A stretch of DNA of 27,623 nt from JAVWIF01 sp036639635 (GCA_036639635.1 JAVWIF010000020.1:1-27623); one strand, 5' to 3'. Positions 14,450 through 21,882 are shown, counted from the stretch's first letter. Notes: generated by a model from the sequence alone, not told the origin. Program-made: numbers and translations.

Positions 14450-15019
14450 ATGGTGATTGTACCAACTATTATCGAAAGAAATGCTACAAGTGAGCGAGTA
14501 TATGATTTATATTCATGTTTATTAAAAGAAAGGATAATTATTTTAACTGGAGAAATTGATGATGTTATGTCTTCTTCTATTTGTGCACAATTATTATATT
14601 TATCAAGCATTAGTAATGACACGATTCAAATGTATATAAACTCGCCAGGCGGTAGTGTCAGTGCCGGTTTAGCAATTTATGATATCATGAATTATATTAA
14701 ATGTGATGTAAGTACGATTTGTATGGGGATATGCGCTAGTATGGCTGCACTCTTATTATGTGCTGGTAGTAAAGGAAAACGTTGTGCATTATCTAATAGT
14801 GAAATAATGATTCACCAACCACTAGGCGGTATGCAAGGACAAGCAAAAGACATGGAAATAGCAACGCAACATATGCTACAAGTAAAGATGCGAATCTATG
14901 CTATTCTTAGCAAACAAACACAACAAGCAAAAGAAACAATTATTAAAGATTGTGATCGTGATTACTATATGAATGCCAATGAAGCGAAAAAGTATGGATT
15001 ATTAGATACGATTATTTAA
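14450..15019 (+). CDS. clpP: ATP-dependent Clp protease proteolytic subunit
   Basis: ClpP is the serine-protease chamber that works with ClpX/ClpC and degrades, among others, SsrA-tagged proteins. The 189-aa protein from the ATG at 14450 aligns with the family start (VPTIIER...ERVYDLYSCLLKERII). It has MYINSPGGSVSAGLAIYD, the catalytic Ser97 in CMGICASMAALLL, His122 in EIMIHQPLGG, and Asp171 in DRDYYMNANEAKKYGLLD. The ATG at 14435 is possible, but GGGAG lies 8 bases before 14450. It has several cysteines (six) and CASMAA where ASMGA is usual. It stands alone on the plus strand in a minus-strand neighbourhood, with its own terminator; a CATAAT box at 14421-14426 may be its -10. clpX is not in the window. 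Confidence 0.94.
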   Translation: MVIVPTIIERNATSERVYDLYSCLLKERIIILTGEIDDVMSSSICAQLLYLSSISNDTIQMYINSPGGSVSAGLAIYDIMNYIKCDVSTICMGICASMAALLLCAGSKGKRCALSNSEIMIHQPLGGMQGQAKDMEIATQHMLQVKMRIYAILSKQTQQAKETIIKDCDRDYYMNANEAKKYGLLDTII

Positions 15020-15042
15020 AGAACATTTTTGTTCTTTTTTTT
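15018..15042 (+). terminator. Terminator of clpP
   Basis: Plus-strand hairpin AAAGAAC/GTTCTTT, 6-base loop, followed by a T-run, overlapping the clpP stop region. Confidence 0.8.
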
Positions 15043-15043
15043 A

Positions 15044-15076
15044 CAAAAAAAAAGATATGTACATTGTCATATCTTT
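15044..15076 (-). terminator. Terminator of the 232-aa membrane protein gene
   Basis: Minus-strand stem AAAGATATG/CATATCTTT (arms 15076-15068 and 15059-15051) followed by nine or so T, immediately after the stop codon at 15077. Confidence 0.85.
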
Positions 15077-15775
15077 CTAAGCAGTCTCTATTGTTTTTAG
15101 CGCTTCTTGAGCATCAAGAGCATCTTGTTCCTCATCTAATTTTTTAATCTGGGCTTTTGCCTTTGCTACATAAAAATCACTAGGATGAAAACAAGTTAAT
15201 GAAGATGTAAAGTAAATGTGTGCATTTTCTATATCACCTAGAGCTAAATATTGTATAGCTATCATATATACTATGACACCAAGTGGAAATCCATAATATT
15301 TATCTGTTTCCATTTGGGCATCCATAATTTCAATTAAATCAGTTCTTTTATTAATCATAACTTCATATGCTTGTTCATTATATTTAATAAAAGATGCATC
15401 ATTCGTCGCTTTTATACGTGCAAGAAATTTATCACCATATGCTACATCATTCCTATCTAAGAAAACGTGATAGTATAAGTCTAAAAATGTTTTTTCTTGA
15501 TCTTCGTTATAGTTTGCTTCTAGCATTTCATCAATTTGTTTTATAAAAGACGTCTCATCTTTAGCATTATAATATGCTCTTGCTTTATATAAATCACAAA
15601 GATAACTAGTTAATAATTTACTTGATAAAGGTTTACTAGCAATCGCAATTGTTTCTTCATATTGCTTGTTTTTTAATGATTTTATTAAATTATTTAATGT
15701 TATTCGTTTCGCTACTTGAAAAGCAAAAACAGCAACTAATAAAATAACTCCTACTACAATTGTAAACATATTCAT
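15077..15775 (-). CDS. Membrane-anchored hypothetical protein, probably TPR-like
   Basis: A 232-aa protein with one N-terminal membrane helix (about 4-21, FTIVVGVILLVAVFAFQV) followed by an all-helical soluble part. Segments such as LIKSLKNKQYEETIAIASKP, LLTSYLCDLYKARAYYNAKD, YLALGDIENAHIYFTSSLT and FYVAKAKAQIKKLDE have the spacing of degenerate TPR helices. No catalytic motif and no named family recognised. ATG with CGAGGTTCTTAT in front. Its upstream border is a strong terminator (15809-15839), so either a weak promoter lies in 15776-15800 or it depends on read-through. The soluble part would face the cytoplasm if the positive-inside rule holds (KR after the helix). Confidence 0.75.
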   Translation of the reverse strand: MNMFTIVVGVILLVAVFAFQVAKRITLNNLIKSLKNKQYEETIAIASKPLSSKLLTSYLCDLYKARAYYNAKDETSFIKQIDEMLEANYNEDQEKTFLDLYYHVFLDRNDVAYGDKFLARIKATNDASFIKYNEQAYEVMINKRTDLIEIMDAQMETDKYYGFPLGVIVYMIAIQYLALGDIENAHIYFTSSLTCFHPSDFYVAKAKAQIKKLDEEQDALDAQEALKTIETA

Positions 15776-15801
15776 ATAAGAACCTCGTTTCTAAACTATT
15801 T

Positions 15802-15839
15802 TTTTAAAAAGACCATAGCGCTTAATAGGCTATGGTCTT
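15802..15839 (-). terminator. Terminator of the PTS IIBCD operon
   Basis: Minus-strand 11-bp stem AAGACCATAGC/GCTATGGTCTT with a 9-base loop and a U-rich run, about 64 bases after the IID stop. Confidence 0.88.
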
Positions 15840-15847
15840 ATTACCTT

Positions 15848-15866
15848 GATACATGTTTCATGTATC
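15848..15866. repeat. Perfect inverted repeat in the PTS 3' untranslated region
   Basis: GATACATG-TTT-CATGTATC, an 8-bp perfect stem with a 3-base loop between the IID stop and the terminator. No U-run follows on either strand, so it is probably not a terminator. It could stabilise the mRNA 3' end. Confidence 0.5.
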
Positions 15867-15902
15867 CAAAGTAGAATGAGAGAGTTAAACTTTAATCAAA
15901 AA

Positions 15903-16904
15903 CTATTTTGGCATTTCTACTTTAATACCGTCTTTAGTTAATTGATCAACAACACCTTGTAATGATTTAATAGCGTCATCACCAGTTTTTGGAGCAGGTG
16001 CTGGTGCTGGGTATTTGTACCATTCAACAACTGGGTTATATCCACCATTGATTCTGTTTCCTTTTTCGTCCATTGCTTTAGAGTCTCCAGAGAAGATTCC
16101 GAATGCACAACCAACAATTCCCATAACCAATAGAAGAAGAATACATTTAATTGGTGACCAACCTTTTTTAATTAATGCAAATAACATTAAAGTAATTAAC
16201 AATGGAATTAATTTTGGTAAAATTCCATCTAATAAAGCTTGTACATTAATTGCTGGATCAGCAATCATAATACGTAATGTAGTACCACCATAGTTAGCAA
16301 TTAATCCACCAACTACGAAGATTCCTAAGATTGATGCAGCACGTGTAAATTCTTTTGCATTAGAAGTAAGCATAGAAACAGCTTTTGTTCCTAAGTTGTA
16401 ACTCCAGTGCATTAACCACCAACGTACTAAGAATTGTACTGCGTTAAAGATAACTAGGAATAATACAGCACCAAGAATGTTACCATCCATAGCGATATTA
16501 GCAGTTAAACCAGCAGTAATTGGAACTAATGTTAACCAGAACAATGCATCACCGATTCCTCCAAGAGGTCCGGCAGCAGCAATACGTACTGAACGAATTG
16601 TTTGTGTATCTGCTTTGTTTTGTTCAAGAGATAATACGATACCCATAACGAATGTTACTAAGAATGGGTGAGTGTTAATAAAGTCTAAGTTGTGAGACAT
16701 AGATGCTTTTAAGTCATCTTGGTTTGTATGGATTTTTTGTAATCCTGGTAACATACCCCATAACCATCCACAAGCTTGCATTCTTTCATAGTTGAAAGAA
16801 GCCTGTAAGAAACATGACATCCATACCATTTTATTTAAAGTCTTTTTGTCCAACTGAGCAGCTGGCGTAAGATCAGAATACTTTTCTGGAATATTATATG
16901 CCAT
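15903..16904 (-). CDS. PTS mannose/fructose/sorbose-family IID component (AgaD-like), with C-terminal extension
   Basis: IID pairs with IIC to form the membrane sugar channel of mannose-type PTS. The 333-aa protein begins MAYNIPEKYSDLTPAAQLDK, has the family blocks MSCFLQASFNYERMQACGW, SHNLDFINTHPFL and AAGPLGGIGDALFWLTLVPI, and several hydrophobic helices from about 185 to 272. The ATG at 16904 has GGAGGTGAGTCTG in front; an alternative GTG at 16913 overlaps that site. It overlaps the IIC end by 11 bases. The C-terminal 60 residues are unusual: after the last helix come a soluble stretch, a Pro-Ala linker (PAPAPAP, 299-305) and a short amphipathic tail. Many IID proteins end shortly after the membrane part (E. 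coli ManZ is about 286 aa). Confidence 0.92.
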   Translation of the reverse strand: MAYNIPEKYSDLTPAAQLDKKTLNKMVWMSCFLQASFNYERMQACGWLWGMLPGLQKIHTNQDDLKASMSHNLDFINTHPFLVTFVMGIVLSLEQNKADTQTIRSVRIAAAGPLGGIGDALFWLTLVPITAGLTANIAMDGNILGAVLFLVIFNAVQFLVRWWLMHWSYNLGTKAVSMLTSNAKEFTRAASILGIFVVGGLIANYGGTTLRIMIADPAINVQALLDGILPKLIPLLITLMLFALIKKGWSPIKCILLLLVMGIVGCAFGIFSGDSKAMDEKGNRINGGYNPVVEWYKYPAPAPAPKTGDDAIKSLQGVVDQLTKDGIKVEMPK

Positions 16905-17715
16905 CAGACTCACCTCCTACGTTTGAACCAATGCTACTTTTAATTTTTGAATGAATTTGGTAATCGTAAAGAGCGATTGCAATACCAACAAAAGCACAAA
17001 GTAATAAAGTTGCTCCAGCGATTGATGGAATTGATTGACAAACGATAGCCATAGCGAATCCTGCAAGCAAGAATCCCCACATTTCGTTTGACATCATAAC
17101 TTTCATAAGAATTGCGAATCCGACGAACTTCATCATACCACCAGCTGCGTCTAATCCTGCCATTACCCATGAGAATTGGAATGATAAATCTTTTAAAGTA
17201 AGACCTAACTTAGATCCACCGTATAAACCAGCAACTGCTAGTGCTCCGAATAGAATACCTAAGATTGTCATTTCGATAAAGTTAATGTTTCTAATTCCTT
17301 TAGCATCAGCATTTGCAGCGTAGTCATCAGCTTTAGTCATCATACCTGACATAATTGTAAATGTTAATGTTACTGCGTATTGTCCGAATACTGCGAATGG
17401 AATAGCAAGACCCATAGCAGCTCCAACACCTTCAGCAGTTGGTTCCATGTTTAGTGAGATAGCAAATACTGTTGCCATAACTCCACCCATGATTGCGTTT
17501 GGTGGCTGAGCACCTCCGATTGGCATACTTCCGATTGTAATCAATTGGTAAGCACCACCAACAACGATTCCAAGGTCTAAGTGACCTAAGATTGCACCAA
17601 TAATTGGACACAATACGATTGGTTGATACAATGATTCTAAGAAGCTGAACTGGTCAATACCCATAATAAAGGCAACGACGAATACCAAGGCAGCTTGAAT
17701 AATAGTTACATCCAT
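16894..17715 (-). CDS. PTS mannose/fructose/sorbose-family IIC component (AgaC-like)
   Basis: The IIC subunit contributes to the sugar path through the membrane. The 273-aa polytopic protein begins MDVTIIQAALVFVVAFIMGI and has the family motifs GAILGHLDLGIVVGGAYQLI, IGSMPIGGAQPPNAIMGGVM and GLAIPFAVFGQ, followed by further helices. ATG with AAAGGAGAAACAAC in front, 43 bases after the IIB stop. Gene order IIB-IIC-IID, with IIA encoded in a separate operon (20185), is as in agaBCD-type systems. The sugar cannot be read from IIC itself. Confidence 0.93.
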   Translation of the reverse strand: MDVTIIQAALVFVVAFIMGIDQFSFLESLYQPIVLCPIIGAILGHLDLGIVVGGAYQLITIGSMPIGGAQPPNAIMGGVMATVFAISLNMEPTAEGVGAAMGLAIPFAVFGQYAVTLTFTIMSGMMTKADDYAANADAKGIRNINFIEMTILGILFGALAVAGLYGGSKLGLTLKDLSFQFSWVMAGLDAAGGMMKFVGFAILMKVMMSNEMWGFLLAGFAMAIVCQSIPSIAGATLLLCAFVGIAIALYDYQIHSKIKSSIGSNVGGESDGI

Positions 17716-17758
17716 GTTGTTTCTCCTTTCAATTATAATTTAATTGTTTTGTTACAAA

Positions 17759-18235
17759 TTATTTGAATAATTTGTCTACATTCTCAGATGCTGTGTCAGG
17801 AACACGTTTGATTTCTAACTCAACACCTAAATCTTTTAGCTTTTGAAAGCAAGCTACATCATCATCATTTACAGCAACTGAAGTCGCAACTTGACGTTTT
17901 CCTTCAGCCATGTGCATGTTTCCGATGTTTAGTTTCTTGATGGGAACCCCACCTTCTACTAATCTTAATACGTCTTGAGGATTCTCACAAATGATTGCGA
18001 TTTTTTGAGCAGGACTTGCTTTACTTATGATATTACAAGTTTTTTCAATTGAGAAGAATCTTGTTTGTGCATAAGCAGGTGCAGCCATGTTCATTAACCC
18101 TTGACGAAATTCATCAGTTGATACAGAATCGTTTGCTACTAACAATAAGTTAGCTCCAACAACTCCACACCACTGTGTGGCAACCTGTCCATGAATTAGA
18201 CGGTTGTCAATTCTTGTTAATACGATGTTTGGCAT
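17759..18235 (-). CDS. PTS mannose/fructose/sorbose-family IIB component (AgaB-like)
   Basis: IIB accepts phosphate from IIA and passes it to the incoming sugar. The 158-aa cytoplasmic protein begins MPNIVLTRIDNRLIHGQVAT, with the phosphorylated His15 in the RIDxRLIHGQV signature. WCGVVGANLLLVANDSVSTD and VPIKKLNIGNMHMAEGKRQ are also typical. ATG with AAGGGAGAGAGCTAA in front. It is the first gene of the IIB-IIC-IID operon and lies divergent from the AraC-type regulator gene, whose product is the likely controller. Confidence 0.94.
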   Translation of the reverse strand: MPNIVLTRIDNRLIHGQVATQWCGVVGANLLLVANDSVSTDEFRQGLMNMAAPAYAQTRFFSIEKTCNIISKASPAQKIAIICENPQDVLRLVEGGVPIKKLNIGNMHMAEGKRQVATSVAVNDDDVACFQKLKDLGVELEIKRVPDTASENVDKLFK

Positions 18236-18647
18236 TTAGCTCTCTCCCTTCTACCATTTTAAACATGAACTAATTTATTAAATCCATGATGAGGTGGATT
18301 CAATAAGTAAACCCTTTCAGTTCACTTAGATTCTATGCTAAATATGATTGTATTTCTTTACACTTTTTATTATTGATTTTGCACTTTTTAACAATTTGAA
18401 GCCTATGCCTTCAACAATTAATGCAAATTATCATTTTTGTACATACTTTTATCCGTTTTTTACATATTGTGTTAAATATGTGATGATTTTTTATATATTA
18501 TCGAAATTTATTTGTATTTTAGCAAAATGTAAACACTTTCATAAATGTTCGTGTTTTTCATAGTTTACATTAAATAAAATTATGTTATCTTTTCCTTTTC
18601 TATAACATCTAACTTTGATATACTAAGTAAGAAGAGGTGATTTTACA
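18236..18647. promoter_or_regulatory. Divergent regulatory region between PTS IIB and the AraC-type gene
   Basis: A 412-bp AT-rich region. Minus side: TAGAAT (18335-18330) is a likely -10 for IIBCD with only AAGAAA where a -35 should be. Directly upstream are two 12-bp direct repeats, AAAAAGTGTAAA (18368-18357) and AAAAAGTGCAAA (18389-18378), 21 bp apart. A near-cre sequence AGTAAACCCTTTCA (18306-18319) lies just after the predicted start. An inverted repeat AATCCA/TGGATT is at 18281-18300. Plus side: TATACT at 18619-18624 with a TG extension is the likely -10 of the AraC-type gene. The middle holds no convincing gene. Confidence 0.6.
18357..18389 (-). repeat. Tandem direct repeats, AraC-type operator candidate
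   Basis: AAAAAGTGYAAA occurs twice with 11 of 12 bases identical, with starts 21 bp apart (two helical turns), the near copy abutting the -35 position of the IIBCD promoter. AraC-family activators typically bind such tandem half-sites next to a weak -35. Confidence 0.6.
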
Positions 18648-19820
18648 ATGCTTAATAAAACAACTAGTTTCATTTTTAATAAATATGGTGAAATTGTCAA
18701 TGATTTTACACGTAAACAAAACTTAAAAATGAGTCATACGACATTAAAATTAAAAGAAAAATCCTTCGATAGCTTTTATTCCTATAATGCTGATGTATAC
18801 GCTAAAGTTCTTTCTGGTATTGTTATGCTTGTTGTAAGCAGTGATGAAGATGCAAAAGAATATGAAAAATTTGTTATTCATCGTTTTATTAAGATTAAAA
18901 AAGGTGTCAAGTTTAATTTCTTATGTATCTCAGCAAACGCAAAAGTAGAACTGGAAACGGAGTTTAGTTTCAAAAAGACAACGCAAAACACTTATGAAAA
19001 CACACCAATTACCTACGATCCAATTATCTCAACTATTAATATCAATGAAATATTTGGATATTACTATCAAGTACGTAATGCAAACTATACATTTCCTGGG
19101 GAAGCACATGACTTTTGGGAATTAACTTTCATTGATAATGGCGAGTTAGCCACTACTGTTGATGAAGAAACTTACAAATTGGATGAAATGGATTTGATTT
19201 TATATTCTCCTGGGCAATATCACACGCAAAAAACCGGTGATGCCAAGTCGTGTTCTTATTTAACCATTTTATTTGATATGGAACTTCCTAATGATTGCTT
19301 AATTACAAACCGTGTTTACCATGCTCATCGTGATATTCATGCCGCTTTAAACAATTTTATTAAAATATCAACGAATGATATGTTATTTGATGACGAACTC
19401 ATGCTTTGTTACTTAAAGGAATTGATTATTAAAACATTGCAATATGACTTCTTATCAAGTTCACCAATTGCTTCTACACCTATGCAACAACGTTTTGAAA
19501 ATGAATTATTAAATGAGGTCTTATTATACATAAGCGAAACAATTTATGAACAGTTAACGATTGAAGAGATTTGTATGAAGTTTTCTATCTCTCGATCTAG
19601 TTTACAAACTTTATTTAAAAATAACTTAAGTGTTGCTCCTAAACAATATATTAGTGATCTTAAATTACGTAAGAGTAAATTATTGATAAAAGAAAGCATT
19701 TATACCATAAGCGAGATCTCTAGTATGTTAGGATTTACTTCCATTCATTATTTCTCAAGAAAATTCAAGCAACAGTTTGGCATTACGCCAACAGATTACG
19801 CCAAAACAATTTATAACTAA
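18648..19820 (+). CDS. AraC-family transcriptional regulator, putative activator of the PTS locus
   Basis: A 390-aa protein with a C-terminal AraC DNA-binding domain: first helix-turn-helix about 304-325 (LTIEEICMKFSISRSSLQTL), second about 353-375 (TISEISSMLGFTSIHYFSRK), ending FGITPTDYAKTI. Residues about 145-210 form a cupin-like sensing domain (FWELTFIDNGELATTVDEET, LILYSPGQYHTQ). The first 130 residues are an extra N-terminal region, itself with possible beta-rich content (VLSGIVMLVVSSDEDAKEYE), for which I recognise no family. ATG with AAGAAGAGGTGATTTTACA in front and an extended -10 (TGATATACT) upstream. It lies between the two aga operons and diverges from IIB, which suggests it senses the imported sugar or its phosphate. 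Confidence 0.9.
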   Translation: MLNKTTSFIFNKYGEIVNDFTRKQNLKMSHTTLKLKEKSFDSFYSYNADVYAKVLSGIVMLVVSSDEDAKEYEKFVIHRFIKIKKGVKFNFLCISANAKVELETEFSFKKTTQNTYENTPITYDPIISTININEIFGYYYQVRNANYTFPGEAHDFWELTFIDNGELATTVDEETYKLDEMDLILYSPGQYHTQKTGDAKSCSYLTILFDMELPNDCLITNRVYHAHRDIHAALNNFIKISTNDMLFDDELMLCYLKELIIKTLQYDFLSSSPIASTPMQQRFENELLNEVLLYISETIYEQLTIEEICMKFSISRSSLQTLFKNNLSVAPKQYISDLKLRKSKLLIKESIYTISEISSMLGFTSIHYFSRKFKQQFGITPTDYAKTIYN

Positions 19821-19861
19821 AAAATGTATCATCTTCCATTATAGAAGGTGATACATTTTTA
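19820..19861 (+). terminator. Terminator between araC-type gene and yajC-like gene
   Basis: Stem AAAATGTATCATCTTC/GAAGGTGATACATTTT with one wobble that pairs only in plus-strand RNA, flanked by A and T runs; it sits between converging genes and can serve both, but best the AraC-type transcript. Confidence 0.88.
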
Positions 19862-20173
19862 TTATTTTGTTTTTGAAGGAACACTTTTTCCTTTTTTAAG
19901 AACTTGTGAAACAGAAAGTTTATTTACGGTTAGCTCTACGCCTTTCGCAACTTCTATTTCTAAGTATTCTTCTCCAACTTTTAAAATTTTTCCTTTAATT
20001 CCACCAGCGAACAAAACGTCTTTCCCTGGTTTTAGGCTATCTAAAGTTCCAACTAAATCTGTTCTTCTTTTCTTGATGCTTTTTGCGCTAACAATATAGT
20101 ATATAATTAAGAAACAAATTAACATAAATCCGATTGTTATAAAGCACCATAAAATCACTTCCCAATTAATCAT
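19862..20173 (-). CDS. YajC-like small membrane protein of the PTS locus
   Basis: A 103-aa protein with one N-terminal membrane helix (about 7-30) and a YajC-type soluble domain: LDSLKPGKDVLFAGGIKGKI, then KVGEEYLEIEVAKGVELTVN. YajC normally associates with SecDF. Here the gene is the last of an operon with agaS and IIA, 11 bases after the IIA stop, as recalled for mannose-family PTS clusters for amino sugars in streptococci, where a YajC-like gene accompanies the transporter. This copy may therefore assist PTS membrane assembly rather than general secretion; that role is inference. ATG with AGGAAGTAAT in front. Confidence 0.82.
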   Translation of the reverse strand: MINWEVILWCFITIGFMLICFLIIYYIVSAKSIKKRRTDLVGTLDSLKPGKDVLFAGGIKGKILKVGEEYLEIEVAKGVELTVNKLSVSQVLKKGKSVPSKTK

Positions 20174-20184
20174 ATTACTTCCTA

Positions 20185-20613
20185 TTAAATCCCATCTTCA
20201 GGAATATCTTGCTCAATTGGTTTGAACTCATAACGTACTACTTGATCTTTACCTGTACTCATTGCCATATTTGTTAAAGCATCTAATTCTTCTACGAATT
20301 TACGTGCCATATTAACTTCAATTAACATTGGTAAGTTAGTTCCAGCAAGTACTTCAACATTACCCATGGGATAACCAATAGTAACTGCTGTTTTAAATGG
20401 AGAACCTCCACCTAAATCTGATAATACCAATACACCTTCACAATCTTTCAAAGTTTCAAACGCTTTCGTTAATTCTCTTTCTAAATCGTCTACAGAATAA
20501 TCTGCTAAGAAATCTACTGCAACATAGTTTTCTGTTTCTCCAGCAATTAAGTTTAAAGAACTAGTTAAACCAGAAGCAAAATTTCCGTGACCTGTAACAA
20601 TTAATCCTATCAT
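20185..20613 (-). CDS. PTS mannose-family IIA component (AgaF-like)
   Basis: IIA takes phosphate from HPr and hands it to IIB. The 142-aa protein begins MIGLIVTGHGNFASGLTSSL with the phosphorylated His9. GVLVLSDLGGGSPFKTAV and VEVLAGTNLPMLIEV match the EIIA-Man fold. ATG preceded by TAGGAGGATAAAT; 14 bases after the agaS stop, 11 bases before yajC. It completes the IIBCD transporter from the other operon, so the two operons must be co-regulated or the IIA be constitutively made. Confidence 0.94.
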   Translation of the reverse strand: MIGLIVTGHGNFASGLTSSLNLIAGETENYVAVDFLADYSVDDLERELTKAFETLKDCEGVLVLSDLGGGSPFKTAVTIGYPMGNVEVLAGTNLPMLIEVNMARKFVEELDALTNMAMSTGKDQVVRYEFKPIEQDIPEDGI

Positions 20614-20627
20614 TATTTATCCTCCTA

Positions 20628-21806
20628 TTATCTCTTAGTATATGGGTGAATGATTACCCCTTTAACTACACGGTTAACTTCTCCACTTGGACATGGGTTA
20701 TCCGGAGTTATATCATATGATAAAGATTTAAATAATGCAAGTACTTGTGCAGCAAGAATATAATCAAATGCTAAATATTCGTTATTATGTGTTGCATCTA
20801 ATTCAAATGCAAATGAGTAATCTACTAAACTTTCAACTTCTGCATCTTTTTTGTTCATAATCGCAACAAGTTTGTTTCCTTTACGTTGTCCACTCATTTC
20901 TTTTAATAAATCAACTTCATATTGACGAGTGTATGGATTGTCGCTTACATATACTACAGTTAATGTTTCATCATTAATAATAGATTTAGGTCCATGACGG
21001 AATCCCATAGGAGAATCAAACATTGTAGCAACTCTTCCGGCAGTTAATTCTAATAATTTTAATTGACTTTCTTGGGCAATTCCTTTTAAGTTATTTGCTC
21101 CTAAGTAAACAATACGGTTAAAGTCATATCCATAAGCGATTTCTTTGAATGTATTCCATCCATTCGCTAGCATATTATTAGCTCCTTTAATCACGTCTGC
21201 CATTTCATTTTTAACTTCGTCTAAGTTATCTAAACTAAAGCATAATAATGTTGCTAGCATCATGTTAGAAAAGCTTGAAGTCATTGCAAAACTTTGGTCA
21301 TGTGTTTCTGGTGTTAAGTTAATAGCGTAAGCATTGTGTCTAGTTTTAGCAGCTTCTGATAAAGCTCCTTTGTTGTTACAAGTAATAAATAAGTGGTAAA
21401 TGTTATCTCCACATACTTCATCCGCAACTTCAACTGCAGCTACTGATTCAGGAGAGTTTCCACTACGTCCAAAAGATACTAATAATGTTGGTTTTGTTTG
21501 TGATAAGTAGTTTTCTGGAGTTGCTACAATATCTGTTGTAGCATATGATTTTGTTTTAAAGTTTGTTCTTTGGCTCACATAAGTATAAATTGCATTACCC
21601 ACAAATTCACTTGTTCCAGCTCCTGTTAATATGATATCGAAATCATCATGTTTTGTTACATTCTCAATAAATGCCTTAATGTCTGCTTTGTTTTCTTCAA
21701 CTTGTTTAATCGTTTTAGCCCAAGTTGCAGGTTGTTGATTGATTTCCGTTGCTGTAAAAATTCCTTTTAATGTTTCCCATTCGTTCTTTTCTTTTCCAAA
21801 TATCAT
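20628..21806 (-). CDS. agaS: AgaS-type SIS-domain amino-sugar phosphate isomerase/deaminase
   Basis: AgaS proteins act on galactosamine-6-phosphate (deamination and isomerisation to tagatose-6-phosphate) in the N-acetylgalactosamine and galactosamine pathway. The 392-aa protein has two SIS domains. Visible motifs: ILTGAGTSEFVGNA at 59-72, LLVSFGRSGNSPESVAAVEV at 108-127, THDQSFAMTSSFSNMML at 168-184, FDSPMGFRHGPKS at 263-275, and the end motif DNPCPSGEVNRVVKGV, all as in AgaS. A longer frame from 21845 runs through the operator palindrome; the ATG at 21806 has AAAAGGAGCGATTGAC in front and is the likely start. It heads the agaS-IIA-yajC operon. The deacetylase, tagatose kinase and aldolase must be elsewhere. 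Confidence 0.9.
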   Translation of the reverse strand: MIFGKEKNEWETLKGIFTATEINQQPATWAKTIKQVEENKADIKAFIENVTKHDDFDIILTGAGTSEFVGNAIYTYVSQRTNFKTKSYATTDIVATPENYLSQTKPTLLVSFGRSGNSPESVAAVEVADEVCGDNIYHLFITCNNKGALSEAAKTRHNAYAINLTPETHDQSFAMTSSFSNMMLATLLCFSLDNLDEVKNEMADVIKGANNMLANGWNTFKEIAYGYDFNRIVYLGANNLKGIAQESQLKLLELTAGRVATMFDSPMGFRHGPKSIINDETLTVVYVSDNPYTRQYEVDLLKEMSGQRKGNKLVAIMNKKDAEVESLVDYSFAFELDATHNNEYLAFDYILAAQVLALFKSLSYDITPDNPCPSGEVNRVVKGVIIHPYTKR

Positions 21807-21824
21807 GTCAATCGCTCCTTTTCT

Positions 21825-21840
21825 AAGGTTTGCAAACCTT
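21825..21840. promoter_or_regulatory. Perfect 16-bp palindrome downstream of the agaS promoter (operator candidate)
   Basis: AAGGTTTGCAAACCTT is its own reverse complement. It sits about 14 bases after the -10 box, just downstream of the predicted transcription start and before the ribosome binding site, a typical repressor roadblock position. An extended match to part of one arm (AAGTTTGC) lies upstream at 21912-21919. Confidence 0.6.
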
Positions 21841-21853
21841 TTCATACATTCAC

Positions 21854-21882
21854 ATTATATATCACGTTTTACAAAATAACAA
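21854..21882 (-). promoter_or_regulatory. Promoter of the agaS-IIA-yajC operon
   Basis: Minus strand TTGTTA (21882-21877), 17 bases, TATAAT (21859-21854). Strong enough to act without an activator, unlike the IIBCD promoter. Confidence 0.75.

Noticed and set aside
14368..14622. 84-codon minus-strand frame over the clpP start
   Set aside because: Antisense shadow of clpP without a ribosome binding site.
18348..18563. 71-codon plus-strand frame in the IIB/AraC intergenic region
   Set aside because: No ribosome binding site; Phe- and Tyr-rich translation of AT-rich DNA that overlaps the regulatory repeats.
21860..21875. Possible cre site in the agaS promoter (GTAAAACGTGATAT)
   Set aside because: Too many mismatches to the CcpA pattern when aligned on the central CG.
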